A stretch of 64,000 bases of DNA from Glycomyces sambucus (GCF_900102815.1 NZ_FNGF01000001.1:1013443-1077442), one strand, 5' to 3'. Positions 1 to 7,774 are shown, counted from the first letter of the stretch. Notes: a model not told the origin generated them from the letters alone. Translations and numbers: made by a program.

Positions 1-248
1 GTGCCCACCCACAGCCCCCGCAGGCCCATGCCGAGGGCTTCGAGCGGGCCGGGGATCGCGTCGGCGCGCTTGCGCGGCGCGGCCTTCTTCACCGCGCGCC
101 TGGCGGTGGTCTTCTTGGCCGCCTTCTTGGCGGTCGCCTTCTTCGCGGCGGGCTTCTTGGCGGCGCTGGCGGCGGCGGGCCTGCGGCGCGCCGCGGGCGC
201 GGTCCCCTTGCGGGCGGTGCCGCCCTTGCCGCTCGTCCTGGCCATCAT
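1..248 (-). CDS. ftsK: DNA translocase FtsK, N-terminal start only (partial)
   Basis: Reading leftward from ATG ATG at 248, the frame runs off the window edge after 82 codons. It begins with a short Gly/Thr/Arg stretch, then a Lys/Ala-rich low-complexity block (residues about 28-57, repeats such as AAKKA), then a start of folded sequence with LEALGMGLRGLW. A basic Lys/Ala N-terminus followed by membrane helices is typical of actinobacterial FtsK, the septal DNA pump that clears chromosome DNA at division. The order ftsK - rnj - dapA - thyX is conserved in actinobacteria and supports the call. The motor domain is outside the window, so a different basic DNA-binding protein (histone H1-like tail) remains possible. 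Confidence 0.6.
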   Translation of the reverse strand, partial: MMARTSGKGGTARKGTAPAARRRPAAASAAKKPAAKKATAKKAAKKTTARRAVKKAAPRKRADAIPGPLEALGMGLRGLWVG

Positions 249-322
249 GGTCCATACGTTACCGCCCGCACGCCTCCCGGCGTTGGCGCGAAGGGCTTCA
301 CGGGAGGGGCTAATGTGACGAC

Positions 323-1024
323 ATGTCAAAAACGATCCTGGTCACCGGTGCCGGGCGCGGACTCGGCCGGACCCTGGCCGAACGCCTGAGCGCGCGCGGC
401 GACACCGTGATCGCGCACGCGCGGAGCGCGGAGGCCCTTGCGGGCGTGCCGCATGCGAAAGCCCTGGTCGCGGACCTCGCCGACCCGGCGAGCCTGGCCG
501 AGGCGGTCGCCGGGCTCGGCGTGGACCGGCTCGACGCGCTGGTCCACAATGCCGGCGTCCTCAATGTCAGCCCGGTCGCGGAGGAGACGCTGGAGGTGTG
601 GCAGCGGACGATGGCGGTCAACGTCGTCTCGGTCGCCGAACTGACCCGGCTGCTGCTGCCGTCCCTGCGCGCGGCGCGCGGCCACGTCTTCTTCCTCAAC
701 TCCGGCGCGGGCCTGAACACCGCGCCGCGGCTGGCGTCCTACTCGGCGAGCAAGCACGCGCTCAAGGCGATCGCGGACGCGCTGCGCGCCGAGGAGCAGG
801 CGAACGGCCTGCGGGTGACGAGCTTCTACCCGTCGCACTTCGACACCGACATGCAGCGGGGCCTGCGGGACCAGTACGACTCCGACTACGACCCGTCCCG
901 CGCGATGAGCCAGGAGACCGTGGCCTCCACGATCCTCACGGTCCTCGACGCCCCCGCCGACATGGTCGTGAACGAGCTGCGGACCGAGCCCCCGAACCCG
1001 CTCCCGATCCGCCCGCGGGGCTGA
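323..1024 (+). CDS. SDR family NAD(P)-dependent oxidoreductase
   Basis: A 233-residue classical short-chain dehydrogenase/reductase. It has the cofactor motif TGAGRGLG (residues 8-15), NAG at 76-78, and the catalytic triad S127, Y140 and K144 in YSASK. Length is slightly short for a classical SDR (about 250), and the C-terminus is a proline-rich tail with no substrate-loop signature I recognise, so substrate is unknown. It stands alone between the divergent ftsK start and a membrane-protein gene on the same strand, 49 nt downstream. It probably has its own promoter in the 74 nt between 249 and 322. Confidence 0.85.
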   Translation: MSKTILVTGAGRGLGRTLAERLSARGDTVIAHARSAEALAGVPHAKALVADLADPASLAEAVAGLGVDRLDALVHNAGVLNVSPVAEETLEVWQRTMAVNVVSVAELTRLLLPSLRAARGHVFFLNSGAGLNTAPRLASYSASKHALKAIADALRAEEQANGLRVTSFYPSHFDTDMQRGLRDQYDSDYDPSRAMSQETVASTILTVLDAPADMVVNELRTEPPNPLPIRPRG

Positions 1025-1073
1025 CAGGGACGGCCCGTTCGCGGGACCCTGCGCGACTCCCGTGGTCGGTAGC

Positions 1074-1790
1074 ATGGCGGCGGTGAACGGTCTTCCGCCC
1101 CAGGACCCCTCGGTCCCCCCTCCCCCGCCCGCCGAGCCCGCGCCGCACCCGACGGGTCCCGCGCCGGACCACGCAGGGCTGCACCACGACGGGCTGCACC
1201 ACACCGGGCCGATCATGGTGCCGCCGCAGCCGCCTTCGACCGCGCCGTCGCCGCTGGGTCTGGCCGTCGCCGGGGTCGGCCTGGCGATGCTGTGCGTCTC
1301 GATCCTGGTGCCGCGCGTCAAGGTCGAGGATCCGGAGCACATCTTCGGGATCTTCTCGTACACGGGCATGTACGGTCCGGGGTCCTACGGGATCGACACG
1401 GCGACGGTCGTGATGTCGCTCGCGCTCCTGGCCGCGGTGGGCGCCAGCGCCCACCGGAACCCGGCGCTGCGCTGGCCGTCGCGGCTCGCCGCGGTGGGCT
1501 TCGCGGCGCTCGCGGCGGCGTTCTCGTACCATCCGGTCACGGTGATGCGCCAGTACCTCGAGAGCTTCGACGGCGTCGAGGACGACTTCGGCGCCGATGC
1601 GGGGGCCGTCGACGCGATCACGGTGTCCGCGGACAACGGCGTGTACATCGCGGTGGTCGGCGTCGCACTGCTGGCGCTGAGCACGTTCCTCATGCAGGTC
1701 CGCAAGCCGCCGGTCTACGCCCCGCCCCCGCCCCCGGCCCCCGCGGGCTGGCCGGGCGCGGAACCCACCGTCACGGTCCACCCGGGCTAG
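1074..1790 (+). CDS. four-helix membrane protein of unknown function
   Basis: About 238 residues from ATG 1074; an in-frame GTG at 1062 is an alternative start. The first 60 residues are rich in Pro, His and Gly and look disordered and cytosolic. Four hydrophobic helices follow, near residues 58-78, 105-122, 130-150 and 188-206, with an acidic loop (DGVEDDFGADAGAVDA) between helices three and four. The C-terminus is another proline-rich tail. I recognise no family. A hairpin terminator sits 23 nt past the stop, so the gene seems to be a single transcription unit. Confidence 0.65.
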   Translation: MAAVNGLPPQDPSVPPPPPAEPAPHPTGPAPDHAGLHHDGLHHTGPIMVPPQPPSTAPSPLGLAVAGVGLAMLCVSILVPRVKVEDPEHIFGIFSYTGMYGPGSYGIDTATVVMSLALLAAVGASAHRNPALRWPSRLAAVGFAALAAAFSYHPVTVMRQYLESFDGVEDDFGADAGAVDAITVSADNGVYIAVVGVALLALSTFLMQVRKPPVYAPPPPPAPAGWPGAEPTVTVHPG

Positions 1791-1812
1791 CACGGGCCCC
1801 GGAAACGCGGCG

Positions 1813-1837
1813 GGGCCGCACCAGACGGGTGCGGCCC
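1813..1837. terminator. bidirectional hairpin between membrane protein and vapC
   Basis: A 10-bp perfect stem, GGGCCGCACC pairing with GGTGCGGCCC around a 5-nt AGACG loop. It lies between two convergent genes (stops at 1790 and 1856), so it can end transcription from both sides. There is no U-tract, as is usual for actinobacterial terminators. Its arms are identical to the central part of the hairpin at 2588-2637 on the other side of vapBC. Confidence 0.6.
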
Positions 1838-1855
1838 TACCGCAGCGCCTGCGGC

Positions 1856-2296
1856 TCAATCCCCCGGCAGCATGTGGAACGCCTCGTGCGGGGTCAAGGG
1901 CCGGATCATCCGGAAGTGCTTCCAGTCCAGGGTGACGATCGCATTCGTGCGGAACTCCCGCGCCAGGACCACATTGGTCGCATCCGCGAGGCCGATCCCC
2001 GGGTAGTCCTGGAGCACGGCGTGAACCGCCGGAAGCATCGGGCCGATGCCCGGCACCTCCCACCGCCCTGAGGCGACGCGGGAGGCGATGTAGCCCAGGA
2101 TCGGGTTCGAGACGTGCGGACCCTTGCGGGTGGCCAAGAGGTAGTCGAGCTCGGCGAGGATGCACGGCGAGACCACGAGGTGGCCGATCGAGGCGATCGT
2201 CGCGCGTGCGGCGGCATGGTGCTTGTCGTCGGCGTTGAAGAAGGCGATGAGCCCGGAGGTGTCGCCGATGGCGACCGGAATACTAGTAGTCGTCAC
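1856..2296 (-). CDS. vapC: PIN-domain ribonuclease toxin, VapC type
   Basis: A 146-residue PIN-domain protein. The four conserved acidic residues that bind Mg/Mn are D12 (GDTSGLIAFF), E49 (ILAELDYL), D105 (GLADATNVV) and D124 (VTLDW). VapC toxins cleave RNA, often tRNA, and are held inactive by a cognate antitoxin. The start is GTG at 2296, which overlaps the end of the antitoxin gene by 14 nt, so translation is probably coupled. The length and N-terminal position of the first Asp are normal for the family. The RNA target cannot be read from sequence. Confidence 0.88.
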   Translation of the reverse strand: MTTTSIPVAIGDTSGLIAFFNADDKHHAAARATIASIGHLVVSPCILAELDYLLATRKGPHVSNPILGYIASRVASGRWEVPGIGPMLPAVHAVLQDYPGIGLADATNVVLAREFRTNAIVTLDWKHFRMIRPLTPHEAFHMLPGD

Positions 2297-2543
2297 TGCC
2301 GAATCCGGTCAGCCAGTCGTCGACGCGTTCCGCGAAGAGCGGATGGCCGTTGAATACGGGGGCCTTGTCATCGTCGCCCATGGGGTCGGTCCGGAATCCG
2401 TAGACGGGCTCGCTCGGCGTGTCGACCGGCTGGATCACCGCGATCGGCCTGCCGTTCTTGGTGACCGTCACCGCCTCACCGGCCTCGACATGGGCCAGCA
2501 CCTGTGCCGTGTGCTGGTTGAGCTCTCGCATGGTCGCGTCCAT
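2283..2543 (-). CDS. vapB: Phd/YefM-type antitoxin of the vapBC pair
   Basis: An 86-residue antitoxin. The N-terminal half (MRELNQHTAQVLAHVEAGE, then VTVTKNGRPIAVIQPV) is the Phd/YefM DNA-binding fold, which forms dimers that bind an operator and repress the operon. The acidic C-terminal half (residues 50-86, ending FGSDDY) is the expected toxin-wrapping tail. It is the first gene of the operon and overlaps vapC by 14 nt. A perfect 8-bp inverted repeat lies 9 nt upstream of its ATG and is the likely autoregulatory operator. Base composition here is visibly less GC-rich than in neighbouring genes, in keeping with horizontal transfer. Confidence 0.85.
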   Translation of the reverse strand: MDATMRELNQHTAQVLAHVEAGEAVTVTKNGRPIAVIQPVDTPSEPVYGFRTDPMGDDDKAPVFNGHPLFAERVDDWLTGFGSDDY

Positions 2544-2551
2544 GACATCAT

Positions 2552-2569
2552 TGTACTACACGTAGTACA
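2552..2569. promoter_or_regulatory. palindromic operator of vapBC
   Basis: TGTACTACACGTAGTACA: two perfect 8-bp arms around a 2-nt centre, ending 8 nt before the antitoxin start codon at 2543. Phd/YefM-family antitoxins bind palindromes like this over their own promoter. On the minus strand a TACAAT hexamer lies at its downstream edge and could be the -10 element, so the repressor would cover the promoter directly. Confidence 0.7.
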
Positions 2570-2587
2570 CGAGTTAGATTCATTATT

Positions 2588-2637
2588 CGCGTACGCGGAG
2601 GGCCGCACCCGGACGGGTGCGGCCCTCCGCGTACGCG
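2588..2637. terminator. very long perfect hairpin downstream of rnj
   Basis: A perfect 23-bp inverted repeat with a 4-nt GGAC loop, in the gap between the rnj stop and the vapBC operator. It would end rnj transcription on the minus strand and shield the vapBC promoter from read-through. The inner arms (GGGCCGCACC / GGTGCGGCCC) are the same as in the hairpin at 1813-1837; the outer arms (CGCGTACGCGGA) are unique to this one. Confidence 0.75.
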
Positions 2638-2657
2638 TGGTTTGTCAGACCTTCAGA

Positions 2658-2721
2658 CTGCGCTTCCGGCGCCCTCTCATACTTCGAGGCTGCACTTCCC
2701 GCGCCCTCTCATACTTCGAGG
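2658..2721. repeat. tandem duplication of the rnj 3' end (2 x 32 nt)
   Basis: Two directly abutting 32-nt units (2658-2689 and 2690-2721) that differ at two positions. The second unit, on the gene side, contains the last codons and the stop (2709-2711) of rnj. The first is therefore a non-coding copy of the gene's tail with its own CTCGAAGTATGA sequence. A degenerate third copy may begin at about 2649. Confidence 0.85.
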
Positions 2722-4400
2722 ACGTGCGGCACGATCATCGGGCGGCGGCGGTAGGTGTCGTTGACCCACTTGCCGACCGTGCGCCGCAGGATCTGCTGGA
2801 GCTGGTGCGGGTCGGTGATGCCGTCCTGGGCGGCGCGCTCCATGGCGTCGCCGATGAGGGGCAGCACGCCGTCGAACGCCTTGGGGTCCTCGGAGAAGCC
2901 GCGGGCCGAGACGGTGGGGCCGCCGACGACCTTGCCGTTCTCGGAGTCGATGACGACCGTGGCGGCGATGAAGCCGCCGTCGCCGAGGACGCGGCGCTCG
3001 TTGAGGACCGGCTCGCCGACGTCGCCGACCGAGAGGCCGTCGACGTAGACGAGGTTGTTCGGGATGTGCCCGACGAGGCGGGCGCGGCCGTCGATGAGGT
3101 CGACCACGTCGCCGTTCTCGATGACGATGACCTGGTCGGCGGGGACGCCGGACTCGATCGCGAGCCGCGCGTGCGCCTGGAGGTGCCGGGCCTCGCCGTG
3201 GACCGGGATCATGTTGGACGGCTTGACCACGTTGAGCACGTACAGCAGCTCGCCCGCGGGGGCGTGGCCGGAGACGTGGACCTTCGCGACGTCCTTGTGG
3301 ATCACGGTGGCGCCGGTGCGCGCCAGGCGGTTGATGACGCCGTAGACGGCGGTCTCGTTGCCGGGCACCAGGGACGACGCGAGGATGACCGTGTCGTCGG
3401 GCTCGACGGTGATGTGCCGGTGGTCGCCGGAGGCCATGCGGCCCAGGGCGCTCATGGGCTCTCCCTGGGAGCCGGTGCTCATGTAGACGATCTCGTCGGC
3501 GGGCAGCCGCACCGCCTCGTCCATGCTCACCAGCAGCCCCTCGGGGACGTGCATGAGGCCGAGGTCGCGGGCGATCGCCATGTTGCGGACCATGGAGCGG
3601 CCCACGAAGGCGACCTTGCGGCCGTGCGCGTGCGAGGCGTCGAGGACCTGCTGCACGCGGTGCACGTGACTGGCGAAGGACGCGACGATGATGCGGCCCT
3701 TGACGTCCTCGAAGAGCTTGTCGAGGACGGCGCCGATCTGGCGCTCGGAGGTCACGAAGCCGGGGATCTCGGCGTTCGTGGAGTCCGACAGGAGCAGGTC
3801 CACGCCCTGGTCGCCCAGGCGCGCGAAGCCGGCGAGGTCGGTGATGCGCCCGTCGAGCGGGAGCTGGTCCATCTTGAAGTCGCCGGTGTGGAGCACCAGG
3901 CCGGCCTCGGTGCGGATCGCGACGGCGAGCGCGTCCGGGATGGAGTGGTTGACGGCCAGGAACTCGCAGCCGAACGGGCCGAGCTGGAGCGTCTCGTTCT
4001 CGGCGACGACGATCCCGGCGGGCTTGATGCGCCGCTCGCGGAGCTTGGCCTCGACGAGGGCCACCGAGAAGCGGGAGCCGACGACGGGGATGTCGTTCTT
4101 GTGCTCCAGCAGGAACGGGATCGCGCCGATGTGGTCCTCGTGGCCGTGGGTGACGACGATGGCCTCGATGTCGTCGAGGCGGTCGAGGATCGGCGTGAAG
4201 TCCGGCAGGATCAGGTCGACGCCGGGCTGGTCGACGTCGGGGAAGAGCACCCCGCAGTCGACGATGAGCAGGCGCCCGTCGTACTCGAACAGGGTCATGT
4301 TGCGGCCGATGGCGCCGAGGCCGCCGAGCGGGATCGTCCGCAGGGCCCCGTCGGGGAGGGCGGCGGGCTCGCCGAGGTTCTTGGGACGGGTCAAGCCCAT
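2709..4400 (-). CDS. rnj: ribonuclease J
   Basis: A 563-residue metallo-beta-lactamase/beta-CASP ribonuclease. The metal-binding motif HGHEDH is at residues 85-90, and later motifs include VLHTGDFKMD, SDSTNAEIPG and the beta-CASP SGHAPAGEL. RNase J combines 5'-to-3' exonuclease and endonuclease activity in mRNA decay and rRNA maturation. The ATG at 4400 overlaps the dapA stop by one base (TGATG), with AAGGAG seven nt before it, so translation is coupled to dapA. The same frame stays open upstream through dapA, but similarity begins only at MGLTRPKNLG. The 3' end is tandemly duplicated (2658-2721). Confidence 0.95.
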   Translation of the reverse strand: MGLTRPKNLGEPAALPDGALRTIPLGGLGAIGRNMTLFEYDGRLLIVDCGVLFPDVDQPGVDLILPDFTPILDRLDDIEAIVVTHGHEDHIGAIPFLLEHKNDIPVVGSRFSVALVEAKLRERRIKPAGIVVAENETLQLGPFGCEFLAVNHSIPDALAVAIRTEAGLVLHTGDFKMDQLPLDGRITDLAGFARLGDQGVDLLLSDSTNAEIPGFVTSERQIGAVLDKLFEDVKGRIIVASFASHVHRVQQVLDASHAHGRKVAFVGRSMVRNMAIARDLGLMHVPEGLLVSMDEAVRLPADEIVYMSTGSQGEPMSALGRMASGDHRHITVEPDDTVILASSLVPGNETAVYGVINRLARTGATVIHKDVAKVHVSGHAPAGELLYVLNVVKPSNMIPVHGEARHLQAHARLAIESGVPADQVIVIENGDVVDLIDGRARLVGHIPNNLVYVDGLSVGDVGEPVLNERRVLGDGGFIAATVVIDSENGKVVGGPTVSARGFSEDPKAFDGVLPLIGDAMERAAQDGITDPHQLQQILRRTVGKWVNDTYRRRPMIVPHVLEV

Positions 4401-5293
4401 CAGGACTCCTTCAGGTCGGCGAGTCGGGCGGCGATGAGGGCGGTGAGGTCGGCTTCGGCGGGGAGCAGCGGCAGGCGCGGCTCCCCCGCGGGCAGGCCCG
4501 CGGTGACGAGGCCGGACTTGACGGCGACCACGCCCGGCCCCTGGCCCATGAGGGCGCAGACGGCGGGCAGGATCGCGTCGTTGATCTGCGACGCCTTGGC
4601 GGTGTCGCCCTGGTCGTAGGCGTCGAACATGGCGTTGATCTGGCGGCCGAGGAGGTGGGCGACGACCGAGACGACGCCGACCTGGCCGGTGGCGTAGGCG
4701 GCGAGGTTGAGCTCGTCGACGCCGCAGTAGACGGCGAGTCCGGTGTCGACGCGTACGCGCTGGGCCTTGACGAGGTCGCCGGTGGCGTCCTTGACGGCGA
4801 TGATCCGCTCGTGCCGCGCCAGGCGCGCGAACGTGTCCTCGCCGATGCCCAGGACCGAGCGCGGCGGGATGTCGTAGAGCATCGCGGGGAGCTCGGTGGC
4901 GTCGGCGATGGCCTCGAAGTGGGCGGCGATGCCGGCCTGGGTGGGCTTGTTGTAGTACGGGGTCACGAGGAGGAGCCCGTGCGCGCCGGCCTTCTCGGCG
5001 GCCTGCGCGAGGCGCACCGAGTGGCGGGTGTCGTAGGTCGAGGCGCCGGCGATGACGTGGGCGCGGTCGCCGACGGCCTCGACGACGGTCTCGATGACCT
5101 GGGTCTTCTCCGCGTCGGTGGTGGTGGGCGACTCGCCGGTGGTGCCGTTGAGGACCAGTCCCTCGCAGCCCTGCTCGTCGACGAGGTGGCGGGCGAGGGC
5201 GGCCGTGCCGGGGACGTCGAGCTCCCCTGAGGGAGTGAACGGCGTGATCATGGCCGCGAGTGTGCGCCCGAAGGGGCGCGTTGCGTTGCGCAT
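4400..5293 (-). CDS. dapA: 4-hydroxy-tetrahydrodipicolinate synthase
   Basis: A 297-residue TIM-barrel enzyme that condenses pyruvate with aspartate semialdehyde, the first committed step to diaminopimelate and lysine. The Schiff-base lysine is K168 in IIAVKDATGD. The TTGE phosphate/substrate motif is at 51-54 and the catalytic tyrosine is Y140 in MLYDIPPR. Length is normal. It is the upstream partner of rnj, sharing one base with it, as in other actinobacteria. The 156 nt between it and thyX leave room for a separate promoter, but I see no convincing -10/-35 pair. Confidence 0.95.
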   Translation of the reverse strand: MRNATRPFGRTLAAMITPFTPSGELDVPGTAALARHLVDEQGCEGLVLNGTTGESPTTTDAEKTQVIETVVEAVGDRAHVIAGASTYDTRHSVRLAQAAEKAGAHGLLLVTPYYNKPTQAGIAAHFEAIADATELPAMLYDIPPRSVLGIGEDTFARLARHERIIAVKDATGDLVKAQRVRVDTGLAVYCGVDELNLAAYATGQVGVVSVVAHLLGRQINAMFDAYDQGDTAKASQINDAILPAVCALMGQGPGVVAVKSGLVTAGLPAGEPRLPLLPAEADLTALIAARLADLKES

Positions 5294-5449
5294 CTGCTTT
5301 CACCAATGCTGATTCCGGCGGCGGGGCGCGCCTGCGCCCGGCCGCTCGTTTCGTTTAACTGTCTCAAGTTTCGTGCGCCCGCGGTCGCGAACCGGCCCCC
5401 GCGCGGTGCGCGGGACCGGTGCGGGCCGCGGGCGGTGCGCCCGGCGGCT

Positions 5450-6202
5450 CTACCCCTCGGTGACGTAAGGGCTGGAGGCGACCTCGGTGCCGTCGTCGAG
5501 CTTCGTGATCTGGAAGTCGGCGAAGACGTTCGGGGCCTTGTCCTTGAGCTGCTTGAGGCATTCGACGGCCAGCGCCCGGATCTCGACGTCGGCGTGCTCG
5601 GAGGCGCGCATGGCGACGAAGTGCCGCCAGGCGCGGTAGTTGCCGGTCACGACGATGCGGGTCTCGGTGGCGTTGGGGAGTACCGATCGCGCCGCTTGGC
5701 GCGCCTGCTTTCGGCGCAGGGTCGGGTTGGCGACGTCGGCGAACTTCTTCTCGAGTCCTTCGAGGAGGTCGTCGTAGGCGCTCTGGGCGGCGTCGGCCGC
5801 GGCGAGGAAGCGCTCGTGGAGCTCGGGGTCGGAGGCGATCACTTCGGGCTCGACCATGTGCGCGTCGCGCTCGGGGACGTAGCGCTGCGACAGCTGGGAG
5901 TACGAGAAGTGGCGGTGGCGGATCAGCTCGTGGGTGAGGGAGCGGGAGATGCCGCTGAAGTAGAAGCTGACGGTGCCGTGCTCGAGGACGGAGAGGTGGC
6001 CGACCTGGAGGATGTGGTCGAGGTACCCGGCGTTGGTGGCGGTCCTGGGGTTGGGCTTGGTCCACGACTGGTAGCAGGCGCGGCCCGCGAACTCGGCGAG
6101 TGCCTGGCCGCCGTCGGCGTCGGTGTCCCAGGGGACGTCGTCCGGCGCCTCGAAGTGCGTCCAGGCGACGAGTCGGACGTCCATCGGTACGATCTCGGGC
6201 AT
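5450..6202 (-). CDS. thyX: FAD-dependent thymidylate synthase
   Basis: A 250-residue ThyX, which makes dTMP from dUMP with methylene-tetrahydrofolate and NADPH through a flavin. The diagnostic RHRX7S motif is intact at residues 95-105 ([11 protein letters not shown]), and the following SQRYVPE is typical. I chose ATG 6202 ([11 protein letters not shown]) because a GGGGG-rich ribosome site precedes it and it matches family length. The frame could be extended to 6280, but those 26 residues look non-coding. It sits in the conserved dapA - thyX neighbourhood on the same strand. Confidence 0.95.
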   Translation of the reverse strand: MPEIVPMDVRLVAWTHFEAPDDVPWDTDADGGQALAEFAGRACYQSWTKPNPRTATNAGYLDHILQVGHLSVLEHGTVSFYFSGISRSLTHELIRHRHFSYSQLSQRYVPERDAHMVEPEVIASDPELHERFLAAADAAQSAYDDLLEGLEKKFADVANPTLRRKQARQAARSVLPNATETRIVVTGNYRAWRHFVAMRASEHADVEIRALAVECLKQLKDKAPNVFADFQITKLDDGTEVASSPYVTEG

Positions 6203-6361
6203 CCCCGGTCCCCCTTGGTGGCTATTAGTGCTGGTTCTCGACTCCCTGAGGGTACTCGGCGGGTGGGTGTGTCCCTGCACGCGCCCGGCTACGCGAGTGG
6301 ATCGCGTGTTCTCTGTGGGACGCGCGGGGCGCCCCGCCGCACCCCGGCTCCAGCGCGCCGC

Positions 6362-6397
6362 TTGACAGACGTCAGAAATGATGTCATCATGGTGTCA
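6362..6397 (+). promoter_or_regulatory. leaderless promoter with three RHH-operator-like repeats
   Basis: A perfect -35 TTGACA (6362-6367), a 17-nt spacer and a weak -10 CATCAT (6385-6390). The expected start of transcription is about 7 nt past the -10, that is, at or next to the ATG at 6397, so the mRNA would have no leader. Three heptamers, GACGTCA (6368), GATGTCA (6380) and GGTGTCA (6391), lie 12 and 11 bp apart across the promoter. That is about one helical turn, the spacing at which ribbon-helix-helix dimers bind side by side. The downstream gene encodes such a protein. Confidence 0.6.
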
Positions 6398-6888
6398 TGG
6401 ACTTGACGCCGTATATCGAATCGCTCCGCCGGAGCCTCACCGCCGCCGCCGCGCCGGGCGGGGAGGACGCCGCGCGGACCGCGGAACTGCTGTCGGAAGC
6501 GCTCGACGCGGGTGCGCGCCTGGCGCTCATGGAGGCCCTCTCCGAGGCCGCCGCCGAGATCACCGCCGGGCTCGACCAGGCCGGGTCCCCGGCGTCGGTC
6601 GATCTGCGGGTGCGCGGCAAGGAGGTCGACCTGCGCGTCACCGGCGGCGAGACCGCCGAGGCCGCGCCGCCGCCGGCCCCGCCCGTGGACGACGACGTCG
6701 CCCGCATCACGCTGCGCCTGCCGGAGTCACTCAAGGAGGACGTCGAACGCGTCGCCTCCAAGGACGGCGCCTCCGTCAACGCCTGGCTGGTGCGCGCGAT
6801 CAACACCGCGGTCCACGCCTCGCGCACCTCGGGGCAGCCCGCCGGCGCGAAGTACAGCCAGCGCATCACCGGCTACGCCCGGGCTTAG
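6397..6888 (+). CDS. ribbon-helix-helix (HicB-like) DNA-binding protein
   Basis: A 163-residue protein. Residues 102-141 form a ribbon-helix-helix DNA-binding unit (RITLRLPESLKEDVERVA followed by SVNAWLVRAI), joined by a proline-rich linker to an N-terminal helical and short beta region (residues 1-85, including VDLRVRGKEVDLRVTG). Proteins of this kind are often labelled HicB-family antitoxins, but no HicA toxin is present. Instead the next gene, 11 nt downstream, encodes a DUF4097 protein. It probably represses its own operon through the repeats on its promoter. The RNA is likely leaderless. Confidence 0.75.
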   Translation: MDLTPYIESLRRSLTAAAAPGGEDAARTAELLSEALDAGARLALMEALSEAAAEITAGLDQAGSPASVDLRVRGKEVDLRVTGGETAEAAPPPAPPVDDDVARITLRLPESLKEDVERVASKDGASVNAWLVRAINTAVHASRTSGQPAGAKYSQRITGYARA

Positions 6889-6899
6889 GAGCACCAAGG

Positions 6900-7721
6900 A
6901 TGAACGAGTACACCGAATTCACCCACGACGGGCCGGTCACGGCGGCGATCACGCTCGCCGACGGCTCGGTCACCGTCACCGCCCACGAACTGGACACGGT
7001 CCTGGTGGAGATCAAGCCGGCGCAGCGCCGGGCCGAGAACGACTCCGACGCGGCCGACCTCGCGAGCGTGTCGTTCGAGAACGGCCACCTGCGGGTGGTC
7101 GCCCCGGACAAGCCGCAGAACTGGTTCTTCCGCAAGGAGATCGGCGTGCACCTCTCGGTGCGGGTGCCGGTCCGCTCCGAGGTGTCGGTCAAGACGACCT
7201 CGGCGCCGATCAGCCTCCACGGCAAGCTGGGGCCCGTCTCGATCAACACGGTCGCCGGGTCGGCGACCGTGGAGAGCGCGACGAGCGTGCGGGCGAACAC
7301 CGTGTCGGGTTCGATCAGCGTCATCGACGCGTCCGAGGACTTCCGTGCGAACACCGCGTCGGGTCAGGTCAAGGCCGACCACGTCGGCGGGGACTTCTCC
7401 GCGAAGACGGTGGCGGGCTCGATCACGGCCGAGCGGCTGGACTCGAACGCGAACGTGAACACCCTGTCGGGCGGGATCGAGCTCAGCGCGCTGCGCTCCG
7501 GTTCGGTCAAGGCGAACACGGTCTCGGGGCGCATCAGCCTCGGCGTGGTCCCCGGCACCGACATCTGGGTGGACCTGGACGCGAAGGCGGGCTCGGTGAC
7601 CTCCGAGCTGGCCACCGGCGACACCTCGCCGGCGCCGTCGAGCGACGGCACGAGCCTGGAGGTGCGGGCGCGCTCGGTGTCGGGAGACATCTACCTGCAC
7701 CGCGCCAGCGCGTTCGCTTAA
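6900..7721 (+). CDS. DUF4097 beta-strand repeat protein
   Basis: A 273-residue protein without signal peptide or membrane helix. From residue about 85 it is a series of 18-20-residue beta repeats with the pattern VNTVSGSI, ANTVSGSISV, ANTASGQVKA, AKTVAGSITA and VNTLSGGIEL, which predict a right-handed beta solenoid. This is the DUF4097/DUF4098 (putative adhesin) family, whose role is not known. An AGGAGC ribosome site precedes ATG 6900. It is co-transcribed with the ribbon-helix-helix gene 11 nt upstream; in actinobacteria such pairs recur, which suggests a functional link, but the partner relationship here is inferred only from position. Confidence 0.8.
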   Translation: MNEYTEFTHDGPVTAAITLADGSVTVTAHELDTVLVEIKPAQRRAENDSDAADLASVSFENGHLRVVAPDKPQNWFFRKEIGVHLSVRVPVRSEVSVKTTSAPISLHGKLGPVSINTVAGSATVESATSVRANTVSGSISVIDASEDFRANTASGQVKADHVGGDFSAKTVAGSITAERLDSNANVNTLSGGIELSALRSGSVKANTVSGRISLGVVPGTDIWVDLDAKAGSVTSELATGDTSPAPSSDGTSLEVRARSVSGDIYLHRASAFA

Positions 7722-7746
7722 GACTTCGATTCAACACCCACGAGCG

Positions 7747-7774
7747 GGCCCGGTCGTCGCGAGACGGCCGGGCC
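7747..7774. terminator. hairpin terminator after the DUF4097 gene
   Basis: A 12-bp stem (GGCCCGGTCGTC with GACGGCCGGGCC, one T-G wobble) and a GCGA loop, 26 nt past the stop at 7721. It lies in a convergent gap with the DUF2752 gene and may serve both. No U-tract. Confidence 0.65.

Noticed and set aside
2709..5306. A continuous frame that would fuse 300 extra residues to RNase J
   Set aside because: The upstream part is an Arg/His-rich shadow of dapA. RNase J similarity begins at the ATG at 4400, which has a good ribosome site and family-standard length.
6203..6280. Extended N-terminus for ThyX starting at 6280
   Set aside because: The extra 26 residues lack similarity and a ribosome site; ATG 6202 gives the normal length and has a purine-rich site.
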